NCBI RefSeq assembly: GCF_001269885.1
Contig: NZ_LHVH01000024.1
Coordinates: 62,001 to 126,000, forward strand
Length of the DNA stretch: 64,000 nucleotides
Origin: Pseudomonas kilonensis
GTDB lineage: Bacteria > Pseudomonadota > Gammaproteobacteria > Pseudomonadales > Pseudomonadaceae
Direction: 5' to 3'
Position 1 is the stretch's first letter. Each line of letters begins with the position of its first letter. The notes under the pieces are model-generated. The model saw nothing but the letters and a program-made list of their open reading frames with translations, did no database searches and was not told the DNA's origin. A program made the translations under genes and the position numbers. Of the stretch, positions 1 to 9,226 are shown one piece after another.

Positions 1-110
1 GGGCATTTATCTGCCCATTGGCTGTTTGAGCCTCGCGCCGACGGGCCTATCCTGCACGGGTGTCATTGATATTGAGCAACCCCCTGCGACTTGATTCAGG
101 AGCCTGAACA

Positions 111-392
111 ATGTCTCGCCAAGTGATCAATACCGTACAGGTGCAAGCCGCCGCCGGTCGCTCGGAAGAACTGGGCCGGCAATTGCAGCAAATCGTCGAG
201 ACCCTGCGTGCCCAGCCGGGCTGCGATGCCTACCTGGTCGACCGTTGCCCGGAGGATGGCGACCGCTGGAGCGTCAGCGCCCGCTGGCAGTCGGAAGCGG
301 CCATGCAAGCCCACTTCAACTGCCCGGAAGTGCAAGGCTTCATCAGCCTGATCGACAACCGCCTGGCCCGAAGCGTCGACTTCAACAGCTGA
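111..392 (+). CDS. ABM-domain putative quinol monooxygenase-like protein
   Basis: A 93-residue protein made of a single antibiotic-biosynthesis-monooxygenase (ABM) type ferredoxin-like fold. It opens with a VINTVQVQAAAGR strand followed by a long helix (roughly residues 18-32). A central PGCDAYLV strand and a DRWSVSARWQSEAAMQAHF segment follow, which is the usual core of the dimeric ABM family. In this family members act as cofactor-free oxygenases on quinols or as heme or small-molecule binders; the substrate here cannot be read from sequence. The start is preceded by CAGGAG at about 7 bases. It stands alone, followed by a REPIN at 404. The family call is good; the enzymatic role is a guess. 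Confidence 0.8.
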   Translation: MSRQVINTVQVQAAAGRSEELGRQLQQIVETLRAQPGCDAYLVDRCPEDGDRWSVSARWQSEAAMQAHFNCPEVQGFISLIDNRLARSVDFNS

Positions 393-403
393 CGCCCCGC
401 GGC

Positions 404-501
404 TGTAGGAGCTGCCGAGTGCAACGAGGCTGCGATCTTGCCCAATCCAATTGAGTCTCAAGCGAAAGATCAAAAGATCGCAGCCTTCGGCAGCTCCTAC
501 A
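404..501. repeat. REPIN, GTAGGAGCTGCC class
   Basis: Two inverted REP units face each other: a left arm beginning TGTAGGAGCTGCCGAG and a right arm ending CGGCAGCTCCTACA. Each has an inner GCTGCGATCTT or AAGATCGCAGC segment. The left arm carries a short insertion (tgcaacgag) not matched on the right. It lies between the ABM gene and the cupin gene. Confidence 0.85.
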
Positions 502-650
502 GAGGGTTACCTTTCAAACTGGATGGATCGCGGTATTGGTCTATCCACCTTCCGAAAGATTGGACGTTTGCTTGTCCTACCGTGGGGCTTAGGGTGAATC
601 CATCGCCGCGACAGCGCGAAATCACTCGAAACCACACAGGCCCTACCTTC

Positions 651-1055
651 ATGAAAACACTCTGTCTGATCGCCGCCCTCAGCCTGCTGCCCATGACCCA
701 GACCTACGCCCACGAAGCCGCGCCTTCGGAAAAGGTCACGGTGCTGCAGGAGCAATTGCTGAAAAACGTTCCAGGTAAAAAAACCATGATGCTGACTGTC
801 AACTATGCACCCGGCCAAGCGTCCATTGCCCATAAGCATGAGGGCACAGCCATGGCCTACGTACTGGAAGGCGCCATCACTTCCCAGGTCAAGGGTGAAC
901 CGGCGAAGACCTACAAGGCTGGAGAGTTCTGGTATGAAGCGGCGGGGTCCGAGCACCTGGTGTCGAAAAACGCCAGCGCGAGCCAACCGGCGAAACTGCT
1001 GGTGTTCATGGTGATGGGTGAGGATGAGGCGGTGTTGATACCGCTGAAAAACTGA
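651..1055 (+). CDS. Exported cupin-domain protein
   Basis: A 134-residue protein. The ATG at 651 was chosen because it opens a clear signal peptide (MKTLCLIAALSLLPMTQTYA, cleavage expected near residue 20). Upstream in-frame codons would read through the REPIN. The mature part is one cupin barrel. Motif 1 is seen as IAHKHEGTAMAYVLEGAI (metal-binding His-x-His-Glu pattern, about residues 62-79). Motif 2 is seen as GEFWYEAAGSEHLVSKN. The likely location is the periplasm. Substrate and metal are not deducible; small exported cupins of this kind are common in Pseudomonas and mostly uncharacterised. It is monocistronic, between two REPINs. Confidence 0.85.
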   Translation: MKTLCLIAALSLLPMTQTYAHEAAPSEKVTVLQEQLLKNVPGKKTMMLTVNYAPGQASIAHKHEGTAMAYVLEGAITSQVKGEPAKTYKAGEFWYEAAGSEHLVSKNASASQPAKLLVFMVMGEDEAVLIPLKN

Positions 1056-1076
1056 GCCGCCAAAACGCGATCCTCC

Positions 1077-1165
1077 TGTGGGAGCGGGCTTGCTCGCGAA
1101 GGCGGTGCATCAGTCGAAGCGTTGTTGGCTGATACACCGCCTTCGCGAGCAAGCCCGCTCCCACA
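1077..1165. repeat. REPIN, GTGGGAGCGGGCTTGC class
   Basis: Inverted arms TGTGGGAGCGGGCTTGCTCG and its complement enclose a loop of about 25 bases. The inner palindrome also contains GGCGGTG/CACCGCC. It lies between the cupin gene and the gdhB terminator. Confidence 0.9.
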
Positions 1166-1202
1166 ATGTCTCCATTTCAAGCCGAACTGGGCATCAAGAC
1201 AA

Positions 1203-1236
1203 AAAAAGCCCCGCATCTCTCAATGCGGGGCTTTTT
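1203..1236. terminator. Bidirectional Rho-independent terminator of gdhB and the cupin gene
   Basis: Perfect stem AAAAAGCCCCGCAT / ATGCGGGGCTTTTT with a 6-base loop. There are A and T tracts on both sides, so it works for leftward transcripts from gdhB (stop at 1251) and rightward transcripts from the cupin gene. Confidence 0.92.
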
Positions 1237-1250
1237 CATTCAACGCCGGA

Positions 1251-4200
1251 TCAGTTGGCCGTCACGACCGCCTGACCGCTCATTGCCACGTCCAACAGCT
1301 CGCGGTTGGCGACCGCGTACATGGCGTAGTCGGTACCGCTGGCAGCACGGATGTCCACCAGCATGGCACGCCAGCGCTCGACCATTTCGTGGTGCTGCTC
1401 CAGCCACAGTGCCAGGCGAGTTTCCACGTCCTGGGCGCCATCGCCCTCTTGCAGGACCGAGATGGTGATCGCCCGCTGTTGCCAGTCGACATCATCACGG
1501 AACGCTTCACGGGCCAGTGCCTGCCAGTTGTTTTCCACCGGCAGTGCGCTGATCTGTTGCAGGTACCAGGTGATGTCCAGGGCGCTGCCCACGGCGAAGT
1601 AGGCCTTGGCCACATCGGCGGCGTTCTGGCCAGTGACGTCGGCCGCCTCGATGATCGGCAACAAGGTGTACAGGTGCGTGGTGCCGGCAACCATGCGCGC
1701 CAGCAGTTCCGGCACACCGGCGGCCACGTAGGCCTGGTAGCGGGTCTGCCAGCCTTCGCGGGTCGGACCTTCCAGCAGTTCGTCGAGCTTGAGGCCCAAC
1801 GCGGCCAGGTGCGGACCGAAGTGCGCGACGTCACGGGCAGCGTTCTGCTCGTTGCGGCGGCTGCGCAGGAACCAGCGCGTGGCGCGACGACCCAGGCGCA
1901 TCAACTCGTCCATCAGCTCCAGTTGCACGTCGGCCGAGACCTGGTGGTCCAGGGCTTCGATCTGACGGAACCAGTGCGGGAGGTGGAAGATGTCACGCAC
2001 AATCACATAAGCGCCAGCCACGTTCGCCGGGCTCATGCCCGTCGACTCCTTGAGCCGCTGAACGAAGGTGATGCCCATGTGGTTGACCAGGTCGTTGGCG
2101 ATCTGGGTGCTGACGATCTCGCGCTTGAGGCGATGGCGACGCATGGCCTCGGAGAACTGGCTCACCAGCGTCGGCGGGAAAGCCGTCTCCATGTCACGGG
2201 TCAGGTAATCGTCGTCCGGTACCAGGGAGTTGAGCAGCGCTTCCTTGAGGTCGATCTTGCTGTAGGAGATCAGCACCGACAGTTCGGCACGGGTCAGGCC
2301 ATGGCCCGCCGCGACGCGCTCGTTGATCGCCTCTTCAGCCGGCAGGAACTCGATGGCGCGATCCAGCTTGCCGCGGCCTTCCAGATCGTTCATCAGGCGC
2401 TTGTATTCGGCGATCCGCACGAAGGCACGGCGCGCCGCCAGGGACAGGGCCTGGGTCTGCTTGTAGTTGTTGCCCAACACCAGGCTACCGACTTCGTCGG
2501 TCATGCTCGCCAGCAACTGGTTGCGTTGCTTGTCGGTCATGTCGCCGGCCTGCACCACTTCGTTGAGCAGGATCTTGATGTTCACTTCGTGGTCGGAGCA
2601 GTCCACGCCGCCCGCGTTGTCGATGAAGTCGGTGTTGGAACCGCCGCCATTGAGGCCGAACTCGACGCGACCCAGTTGGGTCATGCCCAGGTTGCCGCCC
2701 TCGCCCACGACCTTGCAGCGCAGTTCGTTGCCGTTCACGCGCAGTGCATCGTTGGCCTTGTCGCCGACATCGGCGTGGCTTTCAGTGCTGGCCTTGACGT
2801 AGGTGCCGATACCGCCGTTCCACAACAGGTCCACCGGCGCCTTGAGCAAGGCGTTGAGCAGCTCGGTCGGAGTCAGCTTGTCGGCCTTGATGTCGAAGCG
2901 TTCTTTCATCTGTGGCGAGATGGCGATGCTCTTCGCGCTGCGCGAGAAGATACCGCCGCCTTCGGACATGATGCTGGCGTCGTAGTCGCTCCAGGCCGAA
3001 CGCGGCAGGTCGAACAGGCGCTGGCGCTCGGCAAAGCTGCTGGCCGGCTCCGGGTTCGGGTCGATGAAGATGTGCAGGTGGTTGAAGGCCGCGACCAGTT
3101 GCAGCTTGTCGGACATCAACAAGCCGTTGCCGAACACGTCGCCGGCCATGTCGCCGACGCCCACCACGGTGATGCTGTCTTCCTGGACATTGATGCCGCG
3201 CTCGCGGAAGTGGCGCTGCACGCCGACCCACGCGCCCTTGGCGGTGATGCCCATTTTCTTGTGGTCGTAGCCAGCCGAACCGCCGGAGGCGAACGCATCG
3301 CCCAGCCAGAAGCCATAGTCGATGGCGATGCCGTTGGCGATGTCGGAGAAGGTCGCAGTGCCCTTGTCCGCCGCCACCACCAGGTACGGGTCATCGTCGT
3401 CATGACGCACGACGTTGGCCGGCGGTACCAGCGCGCCGTCCTTCAGGTTGTCGGTGATGTCCAACAGGCCCGAGATGAAGATGCGGTAGCAGGCGATGCC
3501 CTCGGCCGCGATCTCGTCCCGGCTGCCGCCCAACGGCAGGCGACGTGGCAGGAAACCACCCTTGGCGCCCACCGGCACGATCACCGAGTTCTTCACTTGC
3601 TGGGCTTTTACCAGGCCCAGCACTTCGGTGCGGTAGTCTTCTTCACGGTCGGACCAGCGCAGGCCGCCGCGGGCAACGTTGCCGAAGCGCAGGTGCACGC
3701 CTTCAACCCGTGGCGAGTAGACGAAGATCTCGAACTTGGGCACCGGTTTCGGCAGTTCCGGGATCAGGTGCGGGTTGAACTTGAAGCTGAAGTAGGACTT
3801 GTTCTGGCCGTTGGCGTCGGTCTGGTAGAAGTTGGTCCGCAGGGTGGCCTTGATCAGGTCCAGGTAGCGACGCAGGATGCGGTCTTCGTTGAGCACCTGG
3901 ACGTCGTCCAGGGCCGAGAGAATCGCTTGCTCCAGGCGCAGCTGCTTGTCTTCCAGGTCATCGCCAGTGAGTTTGCGCGCCAGGTAGAAGCGGGTCTTGA
4001 ACAACCGGGTCAACTCGCGAGCGATGTCGGTGTGGTTGTTCAGGGTGCTGGCGATGTAACCCAGGTCGAAGCCCAGGCGGATCTGCTTCAGGTAACGGGC
4101 GTAGGCACGCAGCAGCGCCACGTCGCGCCATGGCAGGCCGGCGGTCAGTACCAGGCGGTTGAACGCATCGTTCTCGGCATCACCACGCACGATGTGGACG

Positions 4201-6119
4201 AAGGCGTCCTGCAAGGTGTCGTTGAGTTGCTGGATGTCCAGGTCCAGGCCTTCGGCGGCGGTGAACGCGAAATCATGAATCCAGAACTCGCGGCCGTTGG
4301 TGTGGCGCAGGCGGTACGGGAACTCGCCCAGCACACGCAGGCCGAGGTTTTCCAGGATCGGCAGCACGTCGGACAACGCCAGCGGCGTGTCGGCGTGATA
4401 CAGCTTGCAGTGCAGCTCGCGCTGGCCGGAGACCTGGCCCAGCGGCTGGTAGAAGCTCATGACCAGCGGGTTCTTTTCGTTCAGGCTCAGCAGGTGCTGC
4501 ATGTCGACCACGGCCGAGTGCGCGGCAAAGCGCTCGCGGTAGCCGGCCGGGAAGCCTTTCGGGAAATCCGACAGCACGTTGGTGCCCTGGGCTTCGCCGA
4601 AGCTTTCGACGACCAGGCTGGCGTAGTCGTCCTTCCAGCTGCGGCAGGCCTGCACGACTTCTTTTTCCAGCAAGACCGGATCGATGTCGAGACGGTTCTT
4701 CGGGTCCACTCGCAGGATCAACTGCACGCGGGCCAACACCGATTCGGAGAAGAAGGTCCAGAATTCGCAGTCCGAGGCCTTCAGGCGATCCATCAGCACT
4801 TGCTGGATCTTCTGGCGCACTTCGGTGGAGTAGATGTCACGCGGCACGTAGGCCAGGCAGTAGCAGAAACGGCCATACGGGTCTTTGCGCAGGAACACGC
4901 GGATCTTGTTGCGTTCCTGGATCTGCACGATGGACATGACGGTGCTGAACAGCTCGTCCACCGGGGTCTGGAACAGGTCGTCACGGGGCAGCACTTCGAC
5001 CACCTGGGCCAGTTCCTTGCCCAGGTGCGCCTTGGCCTGGAAGCCCGAGCGACGCTCGATTTCCGCGACCTTGCGGCGGATGTACGGGATGACCCGCACG
5101 CTCTCGCCATACACCGAAGAGGTGTACAGGCCCATGAAGCGGCATTCCTTGATGACCTTGCCGTCGGCGTCGATTTCACGGATCGACACGTAGTCCGGGT
5201 AGGCCGGACGGTGTACGCGGCTCGGGTGTGCGGCCTTGGCGAACGACAGCGGCGTCGGTTCGCGCAGGTAATTGACGGCGTAGTCTTCGATGCGCAGGTC
5301 TTCGGCGGTCAGGCCGGCGCGCAGCAATTTGGTCAGGCCGAGGAACGAATCGGGGTTGTATTCGATGTGGCCACCATCGGCCTCATCGCGAACCACGAAC
5401 TCTTCGTAGCCCAGGAAGGTGAAGTGGTTACCCACCAGCCATTCCAGGAAGCTCTTGATCTCGCTCTTTTCATCAGCGTCGATGGCGTAGGCGCTGCTGT
5501 CCAGGCTGTCGAGGATTTCCTGGACCTTGGCTTTCATCGGTTCGAAGTCAGCCACGGCCACGCGCACTTCGCCCAGCACTTGCTCAAGTTCCTTGCTCAG
5601 GACGTTGAGTTCGGCGGCGTTGGCGCAGCGGTCGATCTCCAAGTACATCAACGACTCTTGCAGGATGCCGTCGCCCTGGGTGCCTTTTGGCAGGATTTCC
5701 AGCAACTCGCCCTTGCTGCCGCGACGCACGCTCAGCACGGTGGTTTGCAGGGTATGGATGCTGTAGCCACGACGGTTCAGCTCGGTGCGGACCGAGTCCA
5801 CCAGGAATGGCAGGTCGTGGTGCAGCACTTCCACGGCCGTGTGGGTCGACTGCCAGCCGTGGCGTTCGTAATCGGGGTTGTAGACGCGCACCTGCGGTTG
5901 CGTGTGGTCGAAGCGCTCAAGCAGGCGCCAAGCAGACAGGGTGCAGCCGGCAAGGTCGGACAACCGGCGCTGGGTAAGTTCATCGAGGGAAATAATGCCG
6001 AAGAATTGTTCAGCGAACAGCGCCACTTGTGGCAGTGCCTGTTCACTGATGTGCTGCGCCAGTGCCGCTTGCAGTTGGTGCTGGAAGTCGGCTTTGCTGG
6101 CTGCGGTGAAGAACGCCAT
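1251..6119 (-). CDS. gdhB: NAD-specific glutamate dehydrogenase, large (180-kDa) type
   Basis: A 1622-residue enzyme converting L-glutamate and NAD+ to 2-oxoglutarate, ammonium and NADH; in Pseudomonas it serves arginine and glutamate catabolism. The length fits the L-GDH180 family (about 1620 residues). The N-terminal half holds the regulatory ACT-like region. The catalytic GDH core lies roughly at residues 720-1240, with VPVGAKGGFLPRRLP near 850 carrying the catalytic-type lysine. GDMAGDVFGNGLL lies near 1000 in the dinucleotide-binding half. The ATG at 6119 was chosen because GGAG lies 8 bases upstream and family members begin MAFFTA-like; the frame is open 51 codons further with no conserved sequence. 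The gene is monocistronic. A palindrome in its leader (6291-6328) may regulate it. Confidence 0.96.
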   Translation of the reverse strand: MAFFTAASKADFQHQLQAALAQHISEQALPQVALFAEQFFGIISLDELTQRRLSDLAGCTLSAWRLLERFDHTQPQVRVYNPDYERHGWQSTHTAVEVLHHDLPFLVDSVRTELNRRGYSIHTLQTTVLSVRRGSKGELLEILPKGTQGDGILQESLMYLEIDRCANAAELNVLSKELEQVLGEVRVAVADFEPMKAKVQEILDSLDSSAYAIDADEKSEIKSFLEWLVGNHFTFLGYEEFVVRDEADGGHIEYNPDSFLGLTKLLRAGLTAEDLRIEDYAVNYLREPTPLSFAKAAHPSRVHRPAYPDYVSIREIDADGKVIKECRFMGLYTSSVYGESVRVIPYIRRKVAEIERRSGFQAKAHLGKELAQVVEVLPRDDLFQTPVDELFSTVMSIVQIQERNKIRVFLRKDPYGRFCYCLAYVPRDIYSTEVRQKIQQVLMDRLKASDCEFWTFFSESVLARVQLILRVDPKNRLDIDPVLLEKEVVQACRSWKDDYASLVVESFGEAQGTNVLSDFPKGFPAGYRERFAAHSAVVDMQHLLSLNEKNPLVMSFYQPLGQVSGQRELHCKLYHADTPLALSDVLPILENLGLRVLGEFPYRLRHTNGREFWIHDFAFTAAEGLDLDIQQLNDTLQDAFVHIVRGDAENDAFNRLVLTAGLPWRDVALLRAYARYLKQIRLGFDLGYIASTLNNHTDIARELTRLFKTRFYLARKLTGDDLEDKQLRLEQAILSALDDVQVLNEDRILRRYLDLIKATLRTNFYQTDANGQNKSYFSFKFNPHLIPELPKPVPKFEIFVYSPRVEGVHLRFGNVARGGLRWSDREEDYRTEVLGLVKAQQVKNSVIVPVGAKGGFLPRRLPLGGSRDEIAAEGIACYRIFISGLLDITDNLKDGALVPPANVVRHDDDDPYLVVAADKGTATFSDIANGIAIDYGFWLGDAFASGGSAGYDHKKMGITAKGAWVGVQRHFRERGINVQEDSITVVGVGDMAGDVFGNGLLMSDKLQLVAAFNHLHIFIDPNPEPASSFAERQRLFDLPRSAWSDYDASIMSEGGGIFSRSAKSIAISPQMKERFDIKADKLTPTELLNALLKAPVDLLWNGGIGTYVKASTESHADVGDKANDALRVNGNELRCKVVGEGGNLGMTQLGRVEFGLNGGGSNTDFIDNAGGVDCSDHEVNIKILLNEVVQAGDMTDKQRNQLLASMTDEVGSLVLGNNYKQTQALSLAARRAFVRIAEYKRLMNDLEGRGKLDRAIEFLPAEEAINERVAAGHGLTRAELSVLISYSKIDLKEALLNSLVPDDDYLTRDMETAFPPTLVSQFSEAMRRHRLKREIVSTQIANDLVNHMGITFVQRLKESTGMSPANVAGAYVIVRDIFHLPHWFRQIEALDHQVSADVQLELMDELMRLGRRATRWFLRSRRNEQNAARDVAHFGPHLAALGLKLDELLEGPTREGWQTRYQAYVAAGVPELLARMVAGTTHLYTLLPIIEAADVTGQNAADVAKAYFAVGSALDITWYLQQISALPVENNWQALAREAFRDDVDWQQRAITISVLQEGDGAQDVETRLALWLEQHHEMVERWRAMLVDIRAASGTDYAMYAVANRELLDVAMSGQAVVTAN

Positions 6120-6290
6120 CTGTGGTACTCCGCTTGGGCTTGTTATTGATTGAAGCGTCGCGTGCAACCCCTGCGGGGCTGTCGGCCATCCCGTTCCTGA
6201 TTCTCGGGCAGAGGAAACAGGATGACAGGTGGATGAAGCTGGACAGGACCGGCAGGTCACATCCTTTTCCATGTAATTTCATGTCATGGA

Positions 6291-6328
6291 CACCTGCAAA
6301 AACCACTCCGGGGTGGTCTTTGCAGGTG
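6291..6328 (-). other. Long palindrome in the gdhB upstream region (6120-6548)
   Basis: A 38-bp near-perfect inverted repeat with arms CACCTGCAAA(a/g)ACCAC around a 4-base centre. Read on the minus strand the one inner mismatch becomes a G-U pair, so it folds better in the gdhB direction. It lies about 170 bases before the gdhB start, in a 429-bp gap between divergent genes. There is no U-tract, so it is not a normal terminator. The rest of the gap shows no coding signal and no promoter that I would call. Confidence 0.6.
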
Positions 6329-6548
6329 CACATCCGTTGCGCAGCTTAACGAGTGCGACAATGTGCCTGCTTGCAGCGCTGCGACATATTCGGTCATCGG
6401 CAAGCTAAACCGCCGGTGCGCACCGAACAACCCTAGCAGGCTGGGGACCAAACGGCACCCCAAGGCGGTAAACCTGCAGAAAATCCTTCAGGCTGGCAGA
6501 ATCCACTTTTCGCACCCCGCAGGTGCACTCGATCCTGGAGCCATCACC

Positions 6549-6902
6549 ATGCAAATGACCACCGCCCTTCTGATCGCCAACCCGTGCGACGACGAAGAAG
6601 ACAACATGGCCATGCTCTGCTGCCACAGCGCCCAGGGCGAAATGTTCCTGATGACACGCTACCCCGACGAAGACGAACTGGAAATCACCCTCGATGGCGA
6701 GCCTTCGACGCTGGACGGCGTGAAGGTCACGCTCAGCCCTACCCGCTTGCTGATTGAAATTGCCCCGGCGGATGCCGATGCACTGAATGGCGACGACGAG
6801 CTGGAAATCACCCATGACACCGATGCGGCGGACCTGGCGGAAGTGGAACTGACGTTGCAGAACATCCTCAAGGGGACGGGGACCTATATAAGCCAGCTCT
6901 GA
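6549..6902 (+). CDS. Small acidic conserved hypothetical protein with an internal repeat
   Basis: A 117-residue, strongly acidic protein. The start at 6549 has TGGAG 8 bases upstream; the frame is open further 5' but without sense. Two similar blocks are visible. The first begins DEDELEITLDGE and continues STLDGVKVTLSPTRL. The second begins GDDELEITHDTD and continues ADLAEVELTLQNIL. They suggest a duplicated beta-rich motif. There is no signal peptide or membrane segment. The function is not recognised. It is transcribed divergently from gdhB and followed by a REPIN. Confidence 0.75.
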   Translation: MQMTTALLIANPCDDEEDNMAMLCCHSAQGEMFLMTRYPDEDELEITLDGEPSTLDGVKVTLSPTRLLIEIAPADADALNGDDELEITHDTDAADLAEVELTLQNILKGTGTYISQL

Positions 6903-6922
6903 CTCCAAAAGCGCCGCACCGC

Positions 6923-7053
6923 TGTGGCGAGGGGTTTTATCCCCGCTGGGCTGCGAAGCGGCCCCCGAACCAGGCAACTCGGTGTGCCAGGAAGATTGAG
7001 TTCACAGCTTTAGGGCTGCTGCGCAGCCCAGCGGGGATAAATCCCCTCGCCAC
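6923..7053. repeat. REPIN-like element, TGTGGCGAGGGG class
   Basis: Inverted arms TGTGGCGAGGGG...ATCCCCGCTGGGCTGCG and its complement enclose a spacer of about 60 bases. It sits between convergent genes. A second copy of the class is at 43374-43505. Confidence 0.85.
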
Positions 7054-7072
7054 GGGATCAGTGAATCAGCCT

Positions 7073-9226
7073 TTATTCGTCGTTCTGCACGAGATTGCCA
7101 TCAGCGTCATAGACCAGGTACTCGTCATCGTTCTTCGGATCCCTCACGTAGTAACGGGCCTCATTGCCGTTATCCGGCACCTTCATGCTGGTGTAGGAGC
7201 CCAGTTCCTTGATCACCTTGTTGTTCTGACTGATCAAGACCAGCCCGGAACCACCCCCGGCCCGAATGGCCGCGGCGTAACGGGTCTGGAACGCGTTGAT
7301 CTGGTTGTAATCCAGCGGGACCTGCAACCTGCCCGCCAAGTCGATGGCGCCATAGCTGCCATCGCGTCCGACCACTGCCATGCCGTTGGAAAACGGTTCC
7401 ACCTCGTCATACGGTAACTTGATGGGTAACCGTGTCCCCTGGCGATTGATAAAAGCAAACTTCCTGCTTTTAGCGTCCTGCACCAACAGCGGTTGTTGCC
7501 CGACAAACCGGCCTATCACGTTGTCACCCTGCAGGTTGATCCGTTTACCGTCCAGGTCGAAAACATCCTGGCGGCTCCGATCGGCAGAGCTGGCGTAGAG
7601 CAAACCCGCGCTGTGCTCGATGCCCGAGAATTGCGTCGGCAGGATCTGCTTGCCATCCAGGGTATAGGCACCGTACAGGCCTTCCGTGACATCGGTTCGC
7701 ATGCCGAGACGGGCGATGAACAGGTTGTCGGTCACGGAGGGGTTGACGAATTTCATCGGCAATACGAAACGATGCCCCTTGGCATCGTAGAGCCCATAAG
7801 GTCCGTTGGTTTCCCGCTCCACCAACAGCAGGCCATTGCTCAACGCCTCGGCGATGTTTTCGAACGGCAGGTCCACGAGCTTGTTGCTGCCGGCAGGAAA
7901 ATAGGCGAGCTGGCTGCGCAACGCCTGCCAGTCCGAGTCCGGGTCGCTGGACTTTTCCGGGGAAAACAACGTGTAGGTATCGGCCACCTGGCTATCTTGC
8001 ACCTGCACCCAACGGGGCTTGATCAACCACTGGCCGGCCTGGTCGATGAAGCCGTAGCGCTCGGCCTTGCGGTCCAAGGCGATGTACCGCGCTTGTGCTG
8101 CCAGGACGTTGTCGACCTGGGTGAACTCAACGCTGCTGTCTTCCATCGGATCGAGCACATGGATGACGATACGTTGTGGGGTGGCCTCGAATTGATAGTC
8201 GACCTCGGTGTTTTTCAACGGCCCCACCTGAGCGGCCAGCGCCTCGGTCAAGCGCTCCAGTTGCTGTTGCACCGCTTGGCCGGTCTTGAGCTGCTTGAGA
8301 TCGTCCTTGGTCTGCAGCAGCGCTTTGTAATAGTCATGCAACGCCGCGATATCGCTGTCGGAGGGAAACGCCCGGGAGTTATTGCCGTTGCTGTAGAGCG
8401 CCTTGCCCGCGTCGTCCAGCCCCTGCACCACGAAGGTCGACATTTTCGGCGTACTCAAGCGCACAGAGGCGCTGCCATCACCCAGGGCAGTGAGCTGGAA
8501 GGACTGGCCGTCGTCCAGGGTCACCTTCGGATGATCCTTGTCCAGCACCACTTTCCTGAACGCCGGATAGCTGCGGTAAGCGACCGTCAGGCCAAGACTC
8601 GCCAGCGGCTTGTTCACCGAAAGTGCAAAGGCATCATGGGACGCGATCATGTCGTCGGACTCGACCTTGGGCGGCGCCTTGAGATCGGCGAAGGTTTTTT
8701 CGCTGCCATCGCGAAAACGCAGGCGCTGCGGCAGGTATTGCTCGGTCGTCGGCTCATCCGGCGTCGCGGCGCGCTTCCAGAGCGGATCGAGGCTGCTGGT
8801 GTCGAGCCTCACTTCGGAACTGTCGGCGAATAACCTCTGGGCAAAACGCAGGCCCTGGATCGACGCCAGTTCGGTTTTTAGTTGCGCGCTGGTGAACGGG
8901 ACAAACAGCGGCTCGTATTGCAACGGCTGCTCGTCGGCGGGCCCGGTCGTCTCGACGGTCAGGCTCAGTTGCACATCACTGACCAACTCCAGGGACCTGA
9001 GGGTTTCACCGGTGTCCTGAATCAAATAATTGAGGCGTTTCTCCACCTCGGGCGGTGCCAGCGTGCCGATGTCTTCCATGCCCCCTTCGTTCAGTTGCTC
9101 GGCGGCGAAACCTTCATCGGCCGGCGCGCCGCTGTGGCGGAACAGGTAATAGGACGTACAGCCCACCACCAACAGGGTCACACTCAGTATCGACAGCAAT
9201 CTCAAACGAGGCTGGGTAAAGTTCAT
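7073..9226 (-). CDS. Membrane-anchored WG-repeat protein
   Basis: A 717-residue protein starting MNFTQPRLRLLSILSVTLLVVGC. It is hydrophobic with a cysteine at about residue 23, so it is either a lipoprotein or has one N-terminal transmembrane anchor. The ATG at 9226 was chosen for this leader; upstream in-frame codons look random. Residues about 30-390 are unassigned. From about 390 to the end there are at least five WG (KWG-type) units: YGFIDQAGQWLIKP, YGLYDAKGHRFVLP, YGAYTLDGKQILP, FAFINRQGTRLPI and YGAIDLAGRLQVPLDY. WG repeats form propeller-like or solenoid surfaces; no catalytic function is known for this arrangement. Likely envelope-located. It is divergent from the ABC exporter at 9496. 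Confidence 0.82.
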   Translation of the reverse strand: MNFTQPRLRLLSILSVTLLVVGCTSYYLFRHSGAPADEGFAAEQLNEGGMEDIGTLAPPEVEKRLNYLIQDTGETLRSLELVSDVQLSLTVETTGPADEQPLQYEPLFVPFTSAQLKTELASIQGLRFAQRLFADSSEVRLDTSSLDPLWKRAATPDEPTTEQYLPQRLRFRDGSEKTFADLKAPPKVESDDMIASHDAFALSVNKPLASLGLTVAYRSYPAFRKVVLDKDHPKVTLDDGQSFQLTALGDGSASVRLSTPKMSTFVVQGLDDAGKALYSNGNNSRAFPSDSDIAALHDYYKALLQTKDDLKQLKTGQAVQQQLERLTEALAAQVGPLKNTEVDYQFEATPQRIVIHVLDPMEDSSVEFTQVDNVLAAQARYIALDRKAERYGFIDQAGQWLIKPRWVQVQDSQVADTYTLFSPEKSSDPDSDWQALRSQLAYFPAGSNKLVDLPFENIAEALSNGLLLVERETNGPYGLYDAKGHRFVLPMKFVNPSVTDNLFIARLGMRTDVTEGLYGAYTLDGKQILPTQFSGIEHSAGLLYASSADRSRQDVFDLDGKRINLQGDNVIGRFVGQQPLLVQDAKSRKFAFINRQGTRLPIKLPYDEVEPFSNGMAVVGRDGSYGAIDLAGRLQVPLDYNQINAFQTRYAAAIRAGGGSGLVLISQNNKVIKELGSYTSMKVPDNGNEARYYVRDPKNDDEYLVYDADGNLVQNDE

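Noticed and set aside
438..650. Upstream extension of the cupin frame
   Set aside because: It would read through a REPIN arm and bury the signal peptide.
1122..6149. A 1675-codon open frame on the plus strand
   Set aside because: It lies antisense to gdhB, which has family motifs, a ribosome site and a terminator. The antisense frame is a by-product of GC-rich codon use.
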